Shown: in pieces, positions 47,114-57,200 of the stretch | Layout of the letters: each line of letters starts with the position of its first letter | Position numbering within the stretch: position 1 is the first letter of the stretch | Source: Cylindrospermum stagnale PCC 7417 | GTDB taxonomy: Bacteria > Cyanobacteriota > Cyanobacteriia > Cyanobacteriales > Nostocaceae | Reading direction: 5' to 3' | DNA length: 64,000 nt | NCBI RefSeq assembly: GCF_000317535.1 | Contig: NC_019757.1 | Location: forward strand, 4,243,501 to 4,307,500 | Position numbers and translations under genes: made by a program | Notes under the pieces: generated by a model | The model's input: only the letters and a program-made list of their open reading frames with translations | Told to the model about the DNA's origin: nothing | The model's database searches: none

Positions 47114-48418
47114 TTGAGCGATAAAAACCTTTTTGATCAGGAGGATTACCTAAAGGCACGAGTTGATGAGTATATTTGGCAAAAAAGCAAAGATGCGGGT
47201 ATTTCTCGCCAGCGCTTTCTGCAAATACTAGCCACTATGGTTGGAGCAACAGCTATTGGGGAGTTAGCTAGACCAGCACCGGCTCACAGCGGGGCAATGT
47301 CAAATGTGACTTCTGGCTTTAAACCCAAGAACAGCAACATACGTAAGCCACCGCCACCAGGGTATATCTCTCATAGCAAAGGCACATTAGAAATGAACTG
47401 GGAAGCGATGTATAAGCGTGGCTACATAGTGCCAAACGATTGGTTCTATGTTCACAACCGCAATGCACCGCCCCCTTTTGACCCATCTACTTGGCGTTTG
47501 CGGATTGAGGGAACTGGCGTTTCTGCCCCACGTGAATTTACTTACGATGAAATCGTTACCATGCCATCAATCTCAGTCACTTGCGCCATTGAGTGTGCTG
47601 CCAATGGTCGGCGCTTCTTTGAAGACGCTTACAACACACCACTTTCTGGAACGCGGTGGAGGTTAGGTGCTATTGGCGTAGCTGAGTGGACTGGTGTACC
47701 ACTGAGCATATTGTTTGAGCGAGTTGGACTTAAATCTACTGCCAGAGATGTACTAGTTGAGGGAGCAGATTTAGATTCGCTGGACTCAAAGGGGACGAAG
47801 AAGTCCAAGTTTAGCAGTGTTGTTCCTATTACAAAGGCATTAGCAGATAACTCGCTCCTCGTCTACGCCATGAACGGAGAACCACTGCCTCCAGATCACG
47901 GTCAACCATGTCGTGTTTTATTTCCCGGTTGGGCAGGAAATGCCAATGTTAAGTGGATTGAACGGATTGAGGTTTCCCAAACACCGATATATACCCAGTG
48001 GGTAATGGAGCAGATGGTGCTGACTGGTGCTGATTACCCAGCTATTTCTCCGTATAAAGGCAAGCTGATTACATACCAAAATGTTAAGAGCGCCTTTGAA
48101 TTGGCTTGGCCAGCTACGCTTTCTGCTGGAAACTACCTACTGCGCGGACGTTCTTGGTCTGGGAAAGGAAAGATTGTGCAAGTGGAAGTCAGCTTAGATG
48201 GCGGCAAAACCTGGCAATTTGCCCGATTGAGAGAACCAAATTTTCCCTTTGCATGGGTGAGGTGGGACATTGAATGGGATGTAGTGCCTGGGGAGTATTT
48301 TATCCAAGCTCGTGCTACTGACAACTTGGGCAACACACAACCGAGTATCTCTCCGTGGAATGATTTTGGATTGCTGTACGGAGGCGTTGTTAGTCATCCG
48401 GTGAAGGTACAAGGTTAG
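47114..48418 (+). CDS. Sulfite oxidase-like molybdopterin enzyme
   Basis: This 434-residue protein of the sulfite oxidase family has a molybdopterin domain (about 110-310) including VTCAIECAANGRRFF with the molybdenum-ligand cysteine in ECAANGR, and WAGNANVKWIERIEV. An immunoglobulin-like dimerisation domain follows (about 320-430, VQVEVSLDGGKTW, ATDNLGN). The N-terminus has SRQRFLQILATMVGA before a short hydrophobic stretch, a twin-arginine-like signal in which one arginine is replaced by Q; export is therefore uncertain. Translation starts at TTG with AAGGGGG six bases upstream. It is 195 bases after the PLP enzyme and 40 bases before the exporter. Confidence 0.9.
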   Translation: MSDKNLFDQEDYLKARVDEYIWQKSKDAGISRQRFLQILATMVGATAIGELARPAPAHSGAMSNVTSGFKPKNSNIRKPPPPGYISHSKGTLEMNWEAMYKRGYIVPNDWFYVHNRNAPPPFDPSTWRLRIEGTGVSAPREFTYDEIVTMPSISVTCAIECAANGRRFFEDAYNTPLSGTRWRLGAIGVAEWTGVPLSILFERVGLKSTARDVLVEGADLDSLDSKGTKKSKFSSVVPITKALADNSLLVYAMNGEPLPPDHGQPCRVLFPGWAGNANVKWIERIEVSQTPIYTQWVMEQMVLTGADYPAISPYKGKLITYQNVKSAFELAWPATLSAGNYLLRGRSWSGKGKIVQVEVSLDGGKTWQFARLREPNFPFAWVRWDIEWDVVPGEYFIQARATDNLGNTQPSISPWNDFGLLYGGVVSHPVKVQG

Positions 48419-48458
48419 TCAGCCTCAATATCAAACTTAATTTCACAAAGACCTATTT

Positions 48459-49241
48459 ATGACTGATTTTGGTTGGTTGATTTTAGTGACTGGGGGTCTA
48501 ATATCTGGAGTCATAGCGGGACTTTTAGGAATAGGTGGCGGTATAATCACAATTCCTCTTTTAGTCACACTAGGTTACACACCTGTTCAAGCGATCGCTA
48601 CTAGTAGCCTAGCTATTGTGATTACTTCAATTTCCGGAAGTTTACAGAATTGGTGGATGGGCTATTTTGACTTTAAACGAGTAATTTATTTAGGAATTCC
48701 AGCTTTCTTGACTACTGGAATAGGAGTCTATTTCGCCAATAAAATCCCCCCCCACATCATACTATTTACATTTGGACTAATACTACTCGCTAATATTTAT
48801 TTGATAGACCTTCGCAAGCAACTGGCTTTTAAAGAAGAAGATAATACAGCACCAGCATTTAACCCATTGCTTGCTAAACTTGGCACTGGGGGAGCAGCAG
48901 GAATTTTAGCAGGCTTGTTTGGCTTAGGTGGGGGTACGATTATGGTGCCGCTGCAAATACTATTACTGGGAGAAGAAATTAAAGTAGCAATCCAGACAAG
49001 TCTAGGTGTGATTGTCATTACTGCGCTAGCTGCCTGCACAGGACATACATTAGAGGGAAATATTCTGTTTTCTCAAGGTATAGTTTTGGGATGTGGAGGT
49101 CTTTTTGGCGTTCAGATAAGTGCTCGCACATTGCCAAAACTAGCAGATTCTGTTATTAGCCTTGTGCTTCGCATTTTCTTAGGTATACTATCAATCTATA
49201 TCTTTTGGGAAGCCTGGATAAATTATCAAAGCTCAATATAG
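48459..49241 (+). CDS. TauE/SafE family (DUF81) sulfite/anion exporter
   Basis: This 260-residue membrane protein has eight predicted helices and two internal repeats, each with the family motif GLLGIGGGIITIPLL (residues 20-34) and GLFGLGGGTIMVPL. TauE/SafE proteins export sulfite, sulfoacetate or related anions, or take up sulfur compounds. Its place 40 bases after a sulfite oxidase-like gene suggests removal of sulfite or transfer of sulfur oxyanions. The two motifs are intact. A SafE-like family call is firm; the direction of transport is inference. Confidence 0.9.
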   Translation: MTDFGWLILVTGGLISGVIAGLLGIGGGIITIPLLVTLGYTPVQAIATSSLAIVITSISGSLQNWWMGYFDFKRVIYLGIPAFLTTGIGVYFANKIPPHIILFTFGLILLANIYLIDLRKQLAFKEEDNTAPAFNPLLAKLGTGGAAGILAGLFGLGGGTIMVPLQILLLGEEIKVAIQTSLGVIVITALAACTGHTLEGNILFSQGIVLGCGGLFGVQISARTLPKLADSVISLVLRIFLGILSIYIFWEAWINYQSSI

Positions 49242-49592
49242 GAAATCACGACGGTTCAGTTAAGAAGAATCGTAGTCAGGGTTAAGGGCAGCACAAGCCC
49301 AGCTAAAGAATACAGGTGTTATAGCAATCCTATTTGAGTTCATCTTATTTAGGATCGCTATAGGGTTCATTCCTCATATCAATTCCCTATAAGGTTGAAA
49401 CAAATAAGATTCCCCCAACTTCCCTTGGAAAGCGGGGGCTAAGATCAATCATATCTATCAAGCTTTAAGAGAAATGGTATTACGCATTGACAAAAAATGG
49501 TAAATTTGATTATCGGTTTTATGTATTCAAAGTCCTATAGATTGTGCGTTAGGGAACGCACACTACGGCTTTGTTGCCTACCACAGTAATTA
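49242..49592. other. Repeat-rich spacer after the sulfur module
   Basis: No gene is seen. It holds an imperfect 19-bp hairpin (49320-49338 with 49344-49362), a CCCCC/GGGGG hairpin near 49411-49438, and TTACGCATTGACAAAAAAT (about 49482-49500), the same word as at 6065. The stretch is probably a patchwork of worn dispersed repeats. A sharply defined end for the upstream transcript is not seen. Confidence 0.55.
49320..49362. repeat. Palindromic TATAGCxATCCTA-type dispersed repeat
   Basis: TATAGCAATCCTATTTGAG and CTTATTTAGGATCGCTATA pair over 19 bases with four mismatches around a five-base loop. The element type is common in Nostoc intergenic DNA; a half copy (TATAGCAATCATAAATGAG) is seen at about 6133-6151. 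Confidence 0.7.
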
Positions 49593-50759
49593 TCAATAAC
49601 GATAAATTGCTGCTGTTACACCGTTTGGTATCTCTTCTGGCTCAAGGGCGTAAACTTTGCCACCATTTAATAGCGTATGGATAGCGGCAAAATCTAACAT
49701 ATCTTGATCATCTGGTTCTGGTTCTCGGTGTAAGTCTACAGTCATTGTTTCTGGATTAAATTTACCCCAAATTTGCTGTCCTACTGGCACCAATAAAGAA
49801 TCAATTCTTTGATAATAAGCAGCAGAAATAATTTCGTTGATATCTCTAGAGGCTCTACTATCACCCATTCCAGCTAGTTGCTGGTAAAGTGCGATCGCAG
49901 CTTCTTGGTCTTGGTGAAATAAAGGTTCGACAATTTGCCAAGTCTGATCACGCAATTCTTCCGAATTCAGCATTTCTGGACTACCAGTAATGCCATTTTC
50001 TAGCAAATTGAGATAAGTATTTGCCTCTTGGTAAATCGGGAACAAATACTCGACACCAGCTAATACCAAAGGCGATTTTTCTTCCCGCAATTTTTCATGT
50101 AATGCCGCATCAATAGCATGACAAAATTGCAGGATATGTTCTTGGTGTTTATCCCTATCAGGACTCCCTTGTCCGTGAAATTCACCAGGTTGTTGAAAAG
50201 GATTAGCGGTTCCTCCTTTGGATGTAGCGATTCGGTGCTGTACCCCTTTTTGGAAATCATCTTCTTGAAGAGCTTCTTCTAGACTCTTCGGCATTTTTTC
50301 TACCTCTACTTCATTGAGACTGTAGCGCGTTCCCTGAAAAAACCTGACATTTTTTTGACTCAAAGCCAAAATATAAAAATTTCCGTCATTGTGAATTAGA
50401 GGTAGTAGCGGCTTGAGGTGAAATTGCTCACTAACAACAACTAATTCTGGAAACTCAATCGGCAGACAATAGTAACGAAATACATTTTGAGATAGTAAAA
50501 TTACTAACCCGTGGTCTTGGTGTTCCCAGAAATCGGTTGTATCAAGTTCCAAGGCTGGCTGGAGAAAATTTGCTGCCTCAGTGTGGTGAATCCCGATTGT
50601 ATCCAAGCGTTCTTCAGCTTCACGGATTAAGTTTTTGAAGCGAATGGGATTTTGGCGAATCTCTGGCCCGGCTTTTTGCGTAGGCATATATAGAGAGACG
50701 CATGGGGGTTGGGGATTTTCTACTAAAGTTTTGAGTTCATCAATAGATAATAGTGCCAT
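49593..50759 (-). CDS. Bacterial archaeo-eukaryotic release factor family protein (baeRF3-like)
   Basis: This 388-residue soluble protein begins DELKTLVENPQPPCVSLYMPT and continues IRFKNLIREAEERL, the N-terminal pattern of baeRF family 3. Its middle has the eRF1-like beta strands (VVVSEQFHLKPLLPLI, NFYILALSQKNVRFFQGTRYS), and the C-terminal third an L7Ae-like fold ending in PNGVTAAIYRY. The GGQ-type loop region near 180-200 reads TSKGGTANPF followed by GQGSPD, so a classical GGQ is not seen. Such proteins may act on stalled ribosomes or on tRNA under stress; this is inference. The ATG is followed by ALLSIDE. Confidence 0.8.
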   Translation of the reverse strand: MALLSIDELKTLVENPQPPCVSLYMPTQKAGPEIRQNPIRFKNLIREAEERLDTIGIHHTEAANFLQPALELDTTDFWEHQDHGLVILLSQNVFRYYCLPIEFPELVVVSEQFHLKPLLPLIHNDGNFYILALSQKNVRFFQGTRYSLNEVEVEKMPKSLEEALQEDDFQKGVQHRIATSKGGTANPFQQPGEFHGQGSPDRDKHQEHILQFCHAIDAALHEKLREEKSPLVLAGVEYLFPIYQEANTYLNLLENGITGSPEMLNSEELRDQTWQIVEPLFHQDQEAAIALYQQLAGMGDSRASRDINEIISAAYYQRIDSLLVPVGQQIWGKFNPETMTVDLHREPEPDDQDMLDFAAIHTLLNGGKVYALEPEEIPNGVTAAIYRY

Positions 50760-50972
50760 AAAATTAAATTCCGAACCACGTCAATTAAAGTTAAACAATC
50801 TATATTTATTTCAAATCCTGACGTGGTGAAGCTGCATCTTTCTTTTGATAAGAAATTACCCGCTGCATATTCCCTCCTTTAGATGGATTATGAGACGGGT
50901 ATAGACATAGATTAATTGCTAATTTTGCAGCGGATAGTTATATAAGTTGGTATTTGGTCAAAAAATATTCAA

Positions 50973-51644
50973 TTATCCAGCGTTCGGGGTGTGTGGATTA
51001 GCTTGCTGTGAATTAATACCTATACCATTCTGTGGTTGTCTCACAAAACCCAAAGTCACTCGTTTCATAATCCAGTACAAACTGGCAAGGACGACAAAGG
51101 TGACAGCGATAATTACCAAAGGTTGTTTACCAAGAATTTCCTCGACACCTTTAGTCAGCACGGCATCTGGTTGAGTAATAAAATCCCAACTATTAAAACG
51201 TAAAAACCGCCCCCAATAAATACCTACAGCAGAAAGAGCATGGGTAATTAACTCCATCCATAAAATCCATTGGCTTTTGCCGATGCGGTGTAAGTAGTAA
51301 CCCCAATTTATTAAAGATATGACGTAAGCTTCAAATCCTGCCAGAATTACTAGCAGATAGACAGGAATTAGCACTAAGGTAATCACCCACACAGATTGGA
51401 TTTGGCGAATGTCGTCTATCAGGTGGATTACATCAGTCAACAAATAAGGTGCATTTGGTAAAAAAGCGTAGAAAACTAGGAATCCTAGCCACCAAAGCCA
51501 AGAGCGGTTGCGTCTGATGCGAAACAGCCAAACACTCAAAACTAAAGGTATAAAAGCCAGAAATAGATTCCAGGTCATCCAATTCATATTAATTCGCAAG
51601 ACCTGCACAACTCTGGCTATGAGTTCAATCAATTCTTCTTTCAT
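50973..51644 (-). CDS. DUF1361 membrane protein
   Basis: This 223-residue polytopic protein has about six hydrophobic helices. DUF1361 marks are NLFLAFIPLVLSVWLF, FLPNAPYLLTDVIHL and ISLINWGYYLHR, with the NAPY motif at about residue 64. The function of the family is unknown; a transport or lipid-related role is possible. The last 25 residues are polar and rich in Asn and Pro, presumably cytoplasmic. The start is ATG; an internal ATG at residue 20 would still leave the first helix intact. It is not in an obvious operon. Confidence 0.85.
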   Translation of the reverse strand: MKEELIELIARVVQVLRINMNWMTWNLFLAFIPLVLSVWLFRIRRNRSWLWWLGFLVFYAFLPNAPYLLTDVIHLIDDIRQIQSVWVITLVLIPVYLLVILAGFEAYVISLINWGYYLHRIGKSQWILWMELITHALSAVGIYWGRFLRFNSWDFITQPDAVLTKGVEEILGKQPLVIIAVTFVVLASLYWIMKRVTLGFVRQPQNGIGINSQQANPHTPNAG

Positions 51645-51834
51645 AAATGCTTACTCGCAAGATGTGTGATTGATATGGCTTGGCTATTGGGTGTTAACCG
51701 AAACCTAGGAGCTTTCTGTTTTCTATGCTAAACAATGACTGTGGCTACTGCCAAATTTGTCAAGCAATTAGACTAATAATTTAAAATTTTCCCCGCCCTC
51801 AGGGTGGATATTCCCACAACTCACGTTAAGGCAC

Positions 51835-54012
51835 TTACTCTACATGGCAATTTCGTCCCACCAGTTTTGTTACCATATTAATCAATGTCGTTAATTCAAC
51901 TGGCTTAGAGGCATACATATTAAAGCCTGCGGCTAGCGCTTCTGTGGAATCTTCCTCTCTGGCATAGGCCGTTAAGGCAATAGCTGGAATCTGGCTTCCT
52001 TGTTCTGCTTCGAGGCGTCTCAGTCTGCGGATCAATGTATAACCATCTTCTGTGGGCATGCCAATATCACTAATTAATATATCTGGCGGGTATTGTTGAA
52101 TTTTTGAGAGTGCCTGATCAACCGAATCAACCGCCGTTACCCTAGCCCCAGACTCTTCTAGGGCGATGGTGAGGAAATGTCTTGTATCAGGATCGTCATC
52201 CACAACCAGCACCAGCAAATTATCAAGGGGTAATGGATGGAGGAGTTTAGGAGAATTTGGCTCTAAGGTTGCCTCTGTTTGTTTGGTCAAGCTAGACTCT
52301 TCAACGGGTAGACTATCTTCTACATTTAAAAGGGGTAACTTCACAGTAAATGTCGCTCCCAGTCCTTCACCAGGACTGTCTGCATGGATGCTTCCCCCAT
52401 GCAGTTCTACCAAATGACGAGCGATCGCTAGCCCTAGTCCCAATCCAGTTTGAGTTCTGGTTGTGCTGCCATCAGCTTGACGGAAGCGGTCAAAAACATA
52501 TGCTAGAAAATCTGGTTTGATGCCAATACCTGTATCACTCACCTGGATCTGAGCGTAGCTTTGGGCTGTTTGTTGTGTTTCCGGATGACTTACAGCTGAT
52601 AGCTTAATTTCTACTCGACCACCTTCGGCTGTGAACTTGATGGCATTAGTAAGTAAATTCCAGACAACTTGCTGCAAGCGGTCTGGATCACCTGAGACGA
52701 GAAAAGGTAAGCTTGGGGGGGCGAGGGAGACGGCGAAAGAGGAGGAAGATGGGGGTACCGAAGGAGTAAATTCTTCCTTGTCTTGTAGCGTTATTGTCTT
52801 CGGTTTTGCTGTGTCGGTGGAGACAATTAAAAAATTAAAGAGAATATTTTTAGCTTCAGCTTGAAGCCGGACAGTATCTACTGCTGCTTCAATCACAGAG
52901 ACTAAGTTGATTGAGCAGAGATTCAAATATAACTTGCCGCGAATAATGCGTGAGACGTCCAAAATGTCTTCTATAAGTTGTTCTTGCAAAAGTGCATTGC
53001 GTTCAATTGTTTCTAAAGCGCGTGTAATGGCTTTGGGATCTAATTTGCGATTGCGGAGTAGTTTAGACCAACCTAGTATTGAGTTTAGGGGTGTGCGGAG
53101 TTCGTGAGAAAGGGTAGCTAAAAACTCATCCTTCATCCGGTTTGCTGCTTTTGCCTCTTTGAGTGCTGCTTGCTCACGGATCAATTTAGTGCGTTCTTCT
53201 TCAGCTTGCTGGCGATCGCTAATGTCTTCTATTGTGCCCACATAACTCACAACTTCCCCTTGATCAGAAAACATCGGTGATGAGCGTAAACTTACCCAAC
53301 GCAAAATTCCTGCTGGCGTCAGTATCCGAAATTCACGGGAGTATTCCCTACCTTCGCGGATGCAGATAAACCACTCGGCAAGTGCTTGTGGTTGGTCTTC
53401 TGGATAAAGTGATTGCCACCAATCCGCTGCTAAACTTTCCGTAGGATTGAGACCTAAAATACTTTGGTAGCGAGGATTTGTGTAAGTACAACGTCCTGCT
53501 ATATCTGTTAAAAAAATTCCCACAGGTGAGCAAGCACTTAAAGAGCGAAACTGTTCTTCGCTTTTTCTCAGTTGGGCATTGACTGCCATTAGTTCAGCTG
53601 CTTGTCGTTCTACCTCCGCCGTTTTCTGAAACAAATCGACAAAGGCTGCTACCTTAGATCGCAATATTTCCGAGTCAAGTGGCTTGAACAGGTAGTCTAC
53701 GGCTCCTAGAGAATACCCTTTAAACACCATTGAATCGCTAGTACTGAATGCTGTCAAGAAAATTATCGGGGTAAAGTGCGATCGCTCTCGCTGTCGAATT
53801 AGGGTTGCCGTTTCAAATCCATCCATATCTGGCATTTGAACGTCGAGTAAAATTACGGCAAAATCTTGACTGAGCAGGCATCTCAGAGCTTGGGCACCCG
53901 ACGTCGCTCTGACTAGATTCTGACCAAGGCTCTGAAGGATCGCCTCTAAAGCCAGCAGATTTTCTGAGTGATCATCAACCAGTAGGATGTTTACTTTCGC
54001 GTCAAATGCCAT
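51835..54012 (-). CDS. Hybrid histidine kinase (REC-PAS-HisKA-HATPase-REC)
   Basis: This 725-residue protein has no membrane segment. It contains a receiver (about 8-122, phospho-acceptor D57 in ILLDVQMPDMDG), a PAS-PAC domain (about 150-275), a HisKA helix with H303 in [12 protein letters not shown], and an HATPase domain with the N-box LTNAIKF and G-boxes DTGIGI and GLGLGLAI. A C-terminal receiver follows (ILISDIGMPTEDG). All phosphorelay residues are kept. It is a cytoplasmic signalling kinase whose N-terminal receiver suggests it takes phosphate from another kinase. It lies 260 bases downstream of the giant HAMP kinase on the same strand, a natural partner. Confidence 0.93.
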   Translation of the reverse strand: MAFDAKVNILLVDDHSENLLALEAILQSLGQNLVRATSGAQALRCLLSQDFAVILLDVQMPDMDGFETATLIRQRERSHFTPIIFLTAFSTSDSMVFKGYSLGAVDYLFKPLDSEILRSKVAAFVDLFQKTAEVERQAAELMAVNAQLRKSEEQFRSLSACSPVGIFLTDIAGRCTYTNPRYQSILGLNPTESLAADWWQSLYPEDQPQALAEWFICIREGREYSREFRILTPAGILRWVSLRSSPMFSDQGEVVSYVGTIEDISDRQQAEEERTKLIREQAALKEAKAANRMKDEFLATLSHELRTPLNSILGWSKLLRNRKLDPKAITRALETIERNALLQEQLIEDILDVSRIIRGKLYLNLCSINLVSVIEAAVDTVRLQAEAKNILFNFLIVSTDTAKPKTITLQDKEEFTPSVPPSSSSFAVSLAPPSLPFLVSGDPDRLQQVVWNLLTNAIKFTAEGGRVEIKLSAVSHPETQQTAQSYAQIQVSDTGIGIKPDFLAYVFDRFRQADGSTTRTQTGLGLGLAIARHLVELHGGSIHADSPGEGLGATFTVKLPLLNVEDSLPVEESSLTKQTEATLEPNSPKLLHPLPLDNLLVLVVDDDPDTRHFLTIALEESGARVTAVDSVDQALSKIQQYPPDILISDIGMPTEDGYTLIRRLRRLEAEQGSQIPAIALTAYAREEDSTEALAAGFNMYASKPVELTTLINMVTKLVGRNCHVE

Positions 54013-54272
54013 AGAAGAGTTCTGTTTTCGGATAAGGGAAAACGCTGTTTAGCTTTTAGTATAAGCAAAGCTCGATTAATGTCCAACGAGATACGGGGAG
54101 TCGCGATCGCTGCCCACATTGTATGCTGGCATCACTGTGGGAGTACATCTGTGTAGATACTTTCTACCTTTAAGATGGACGATTACAACTATCTAAAGTT
54201 AGAAATTTCAACTAAGGCAGTCGGGAGTCAGAATCTGGATTGCTGCTGATTTCTAACGGACTACATCAGGAT

Positions 54273-57200
54273 TTACCGATACAGGTAACCCCGCAAGAGT
54301 GAAAGTAACTGTTCGATATCTACGGGTTTGGTGATGTAATCTGATGCCCCGGCTTCAAGACACTTTTCGCGATCGCCGAGCATAGCTTTAGCGGTCAGTG
54401 CAATGATCGGCAAAGATTTAAATCGGGCATTTTCGCGAATTAGTTGCGTTGTTTCGTAACCATCCATTTCTGGCATCATCACATCCATCAACACGACATC
54501 AATATCTGGTGTATTTTCTAATACCCTAATGCCTTCTCTGCCGTTTTCAGCATATACAACCTGCATTTGATAGCGCTCCAGCATACTGGTAAGGGCGAAG
54601 ATGTTGCGGATATCGTCGTCTACGATCAGCACTTTCTTGCTAGCGAGGGAGCAGTCTGTTGAGTGCAGTTGTTCCAGCAGTTGACGCTTGGGTTCAGGTA
54701 AATCTGCCTGAATGCGGTGCAGAACTAATGCTGTTTCATCGAGGAGACGTTCAGGAGTTCGCACGTCTTTGACGATGATTGTTTCCGCTATTCGCTTGAG
54801 TTCAGTTTCTTGGGCTGGGGAAATTTCCCTACTGGTGTAGACGATAATTGGTAAAGCTTCGCCGTTGGGGTCTTGCTTGATCTGCTCAATCAGTTCAAAC
54901 CCGGTCATATCCGGTAGTCCTAAATCGAGGACAAGACAATCAAAAAGCTGAGTACGAATCGCTGCTAAAGCTGCTGCACCAGTGTCAACAGCAGTGATCG
55001 TCACATCGTTGCTGCCGATCAGCTCGATAATGCTCCGCCGCTGATGATCGTCGTCTTCGACTACGAGCAAATCTTTTACCCGCCGCTGAACAAAACCTTT
55101 AATTTTATTCAATGCCTCAGATACGGTCTCGCTAGTTACGGGTTTTTGCACATATGCGATCGCTCCCAGTTCTAAACTGCGTTGTCGTCCTTCTTCAACT
55201 GTCATGATGTGTACGGGAATATGACGCGTGTTTGGGTCATGCTTCAAACGATCCAACACCGTCCAACCATCCATCTCTGGCAACCGCACATCCAGCAAAA
55301 TCCCTGAAGGCTGGTATTCCTGTGCTAGGGTTAAACCGACTCTGCCGTTTTGAGCGGCTATCACCTTGAATCCTTTCTGCCGCGCTATATCGAGCAGAAT
55401 CCGTGCAAAGTGAATATCATCCTCGACAATCAGTAGCACATGATCGCCTTCTTCAATAGCAGTGCGATCGTCATTCAGGACTGCTGCGGCAGAAGCATTA
55501 CTGAGAAGTTCCGTTCTAGACTCATAACTCAGCATTCCCAGCTCAGAACTGAATTGCGGCAGATAGAAAGTAAACGTGCTACCTTGACCGGGACTACTAA
55601 CAAGTTTAATTTCTCCGCCAAAGAGGCGGGCAATTTCGCGGCTAATTGACAAGCCCAATCCGGTGCCGCCATATTTACGACTGGTAGTGCCATCGGCTTG
55701 CTGAAACGCCTCGAAAATCACCTTTTGCTTGTCGGGGGCAATGCCAATCCCGGTATCCCTGACTGAGAAGCCGATAATTATCTGGGCGCGATTTAAAGTT
55801 TCCTGGTTGAGGCTCCACCCCTGCTTTGCTACTTCAATTCGCAAGTTTACCTCTCCACTCTCTGTAAATTTAAAAGCATTGGAGAGCAGATTTTTCAGGA
55901 CTTGTTGTAAGCGTTTCGAGTCTGTATAGATAGTTCTAGGTAATTCAGGAGCCAATTCAATTGAGAAGGAGAGCTTCTTGTCTTGAGCTACTTGCCGGAA
56001 GGTACGCTCAATATGGTCGCCCAATTCTGTCAACAGCATCTGGGTCATGTTAATTGACATAGTCCCAGATTCGATTTTGGCCAGATCGAGAATGTCATTG
56101 ATCAGCGCCAAAAGGTCAGTACCTGCTGAGTAAATTGTGCGGCTATACTCTACTTGCTTGCTGGTGAGATTGCTCTCGACGTTATCTGCTAACAGCCTAG
56201 CCAAAATCAACAAGCTGTTTAGCGGTGTCCGCAGTTCATGGGACATATTAGCGAGAAACTCAGACTTGTATTTTGACGAGAGTGCTAGTTGTTCGGCCTT
56301 TTCTTCTAAAGACCTTCTTGCATGTTCAATTTCTTGATTTTTGCGCTCGACTTCTTTTTTTTGCAGCGCTAACAAATCTGCCTTTTCTTCTAACTCGGCG
56401 TTGGTTTGTTGTAACTTATCTTGCTGTCCCTTTAATAAATCCTCAGAGGTTTTGAGTGATTGGGCTTGTTGTTCTAAGCGCTTGTTGGTTTCTCTGAGTT
56501 CGCTTTGCTGGGTTTGCAGTTCCTCTGCCAAAGACTGGGACTGCTTGAGCAGTTCTTCAGTCCGCATCGAAGCCGCGATCGTATTCAAGACGATCGCGAT
56601 ACTTTCGGTGAGTTGATCGAAGAATGTCAAATGAATCTCGCTAAAGCGGCGGAAAGAAGCTAATTCAATCACCGCTGTCACTTGTCCTTCAAATAGCACA
56701 GGTAACACTACGGCATTGAGTGGGGTTGATTCTCCTAAACCAGAACCGATTTTCACATAATCACTCGGTACTTCCGTCAGCAGAATTCGCTCTTTTTCCA
56801 AAGCGCATTGTCCGACTAGTCCTTCACCCAAGTAGAAGCGGTTAGCCAGATGCTTACGTTCGCGGTAAGCGTAGCTACTAAGCAGTTTGAGATATACCGA
56901 ATTGTCTCCACTGTCCATTAAGTAGAATACGCCTTGTTGCGCTCCCACCAGCGGTGCCAATTCCGAAAGAATTAGTTTGGATACGGTTTCCAAGTCTCGC
57001 TGACCTTGCAGCATCCGGGTAAACTTGGCTAGGTTAGTTTTTAACCAATCTTGTTCGGTGTTTTTCTGGGTTGTTTCCCGCAGGTTGGCAATCATCTGGT
57101 TGATGTTGTCTTTAAGGATTGCCACTTCACCTAGGGTCTCAACAGCAATCGAGCGGGTTAAATCACCCTTCGTCACAGCGGTAGCCACTTCTGCGATCGC

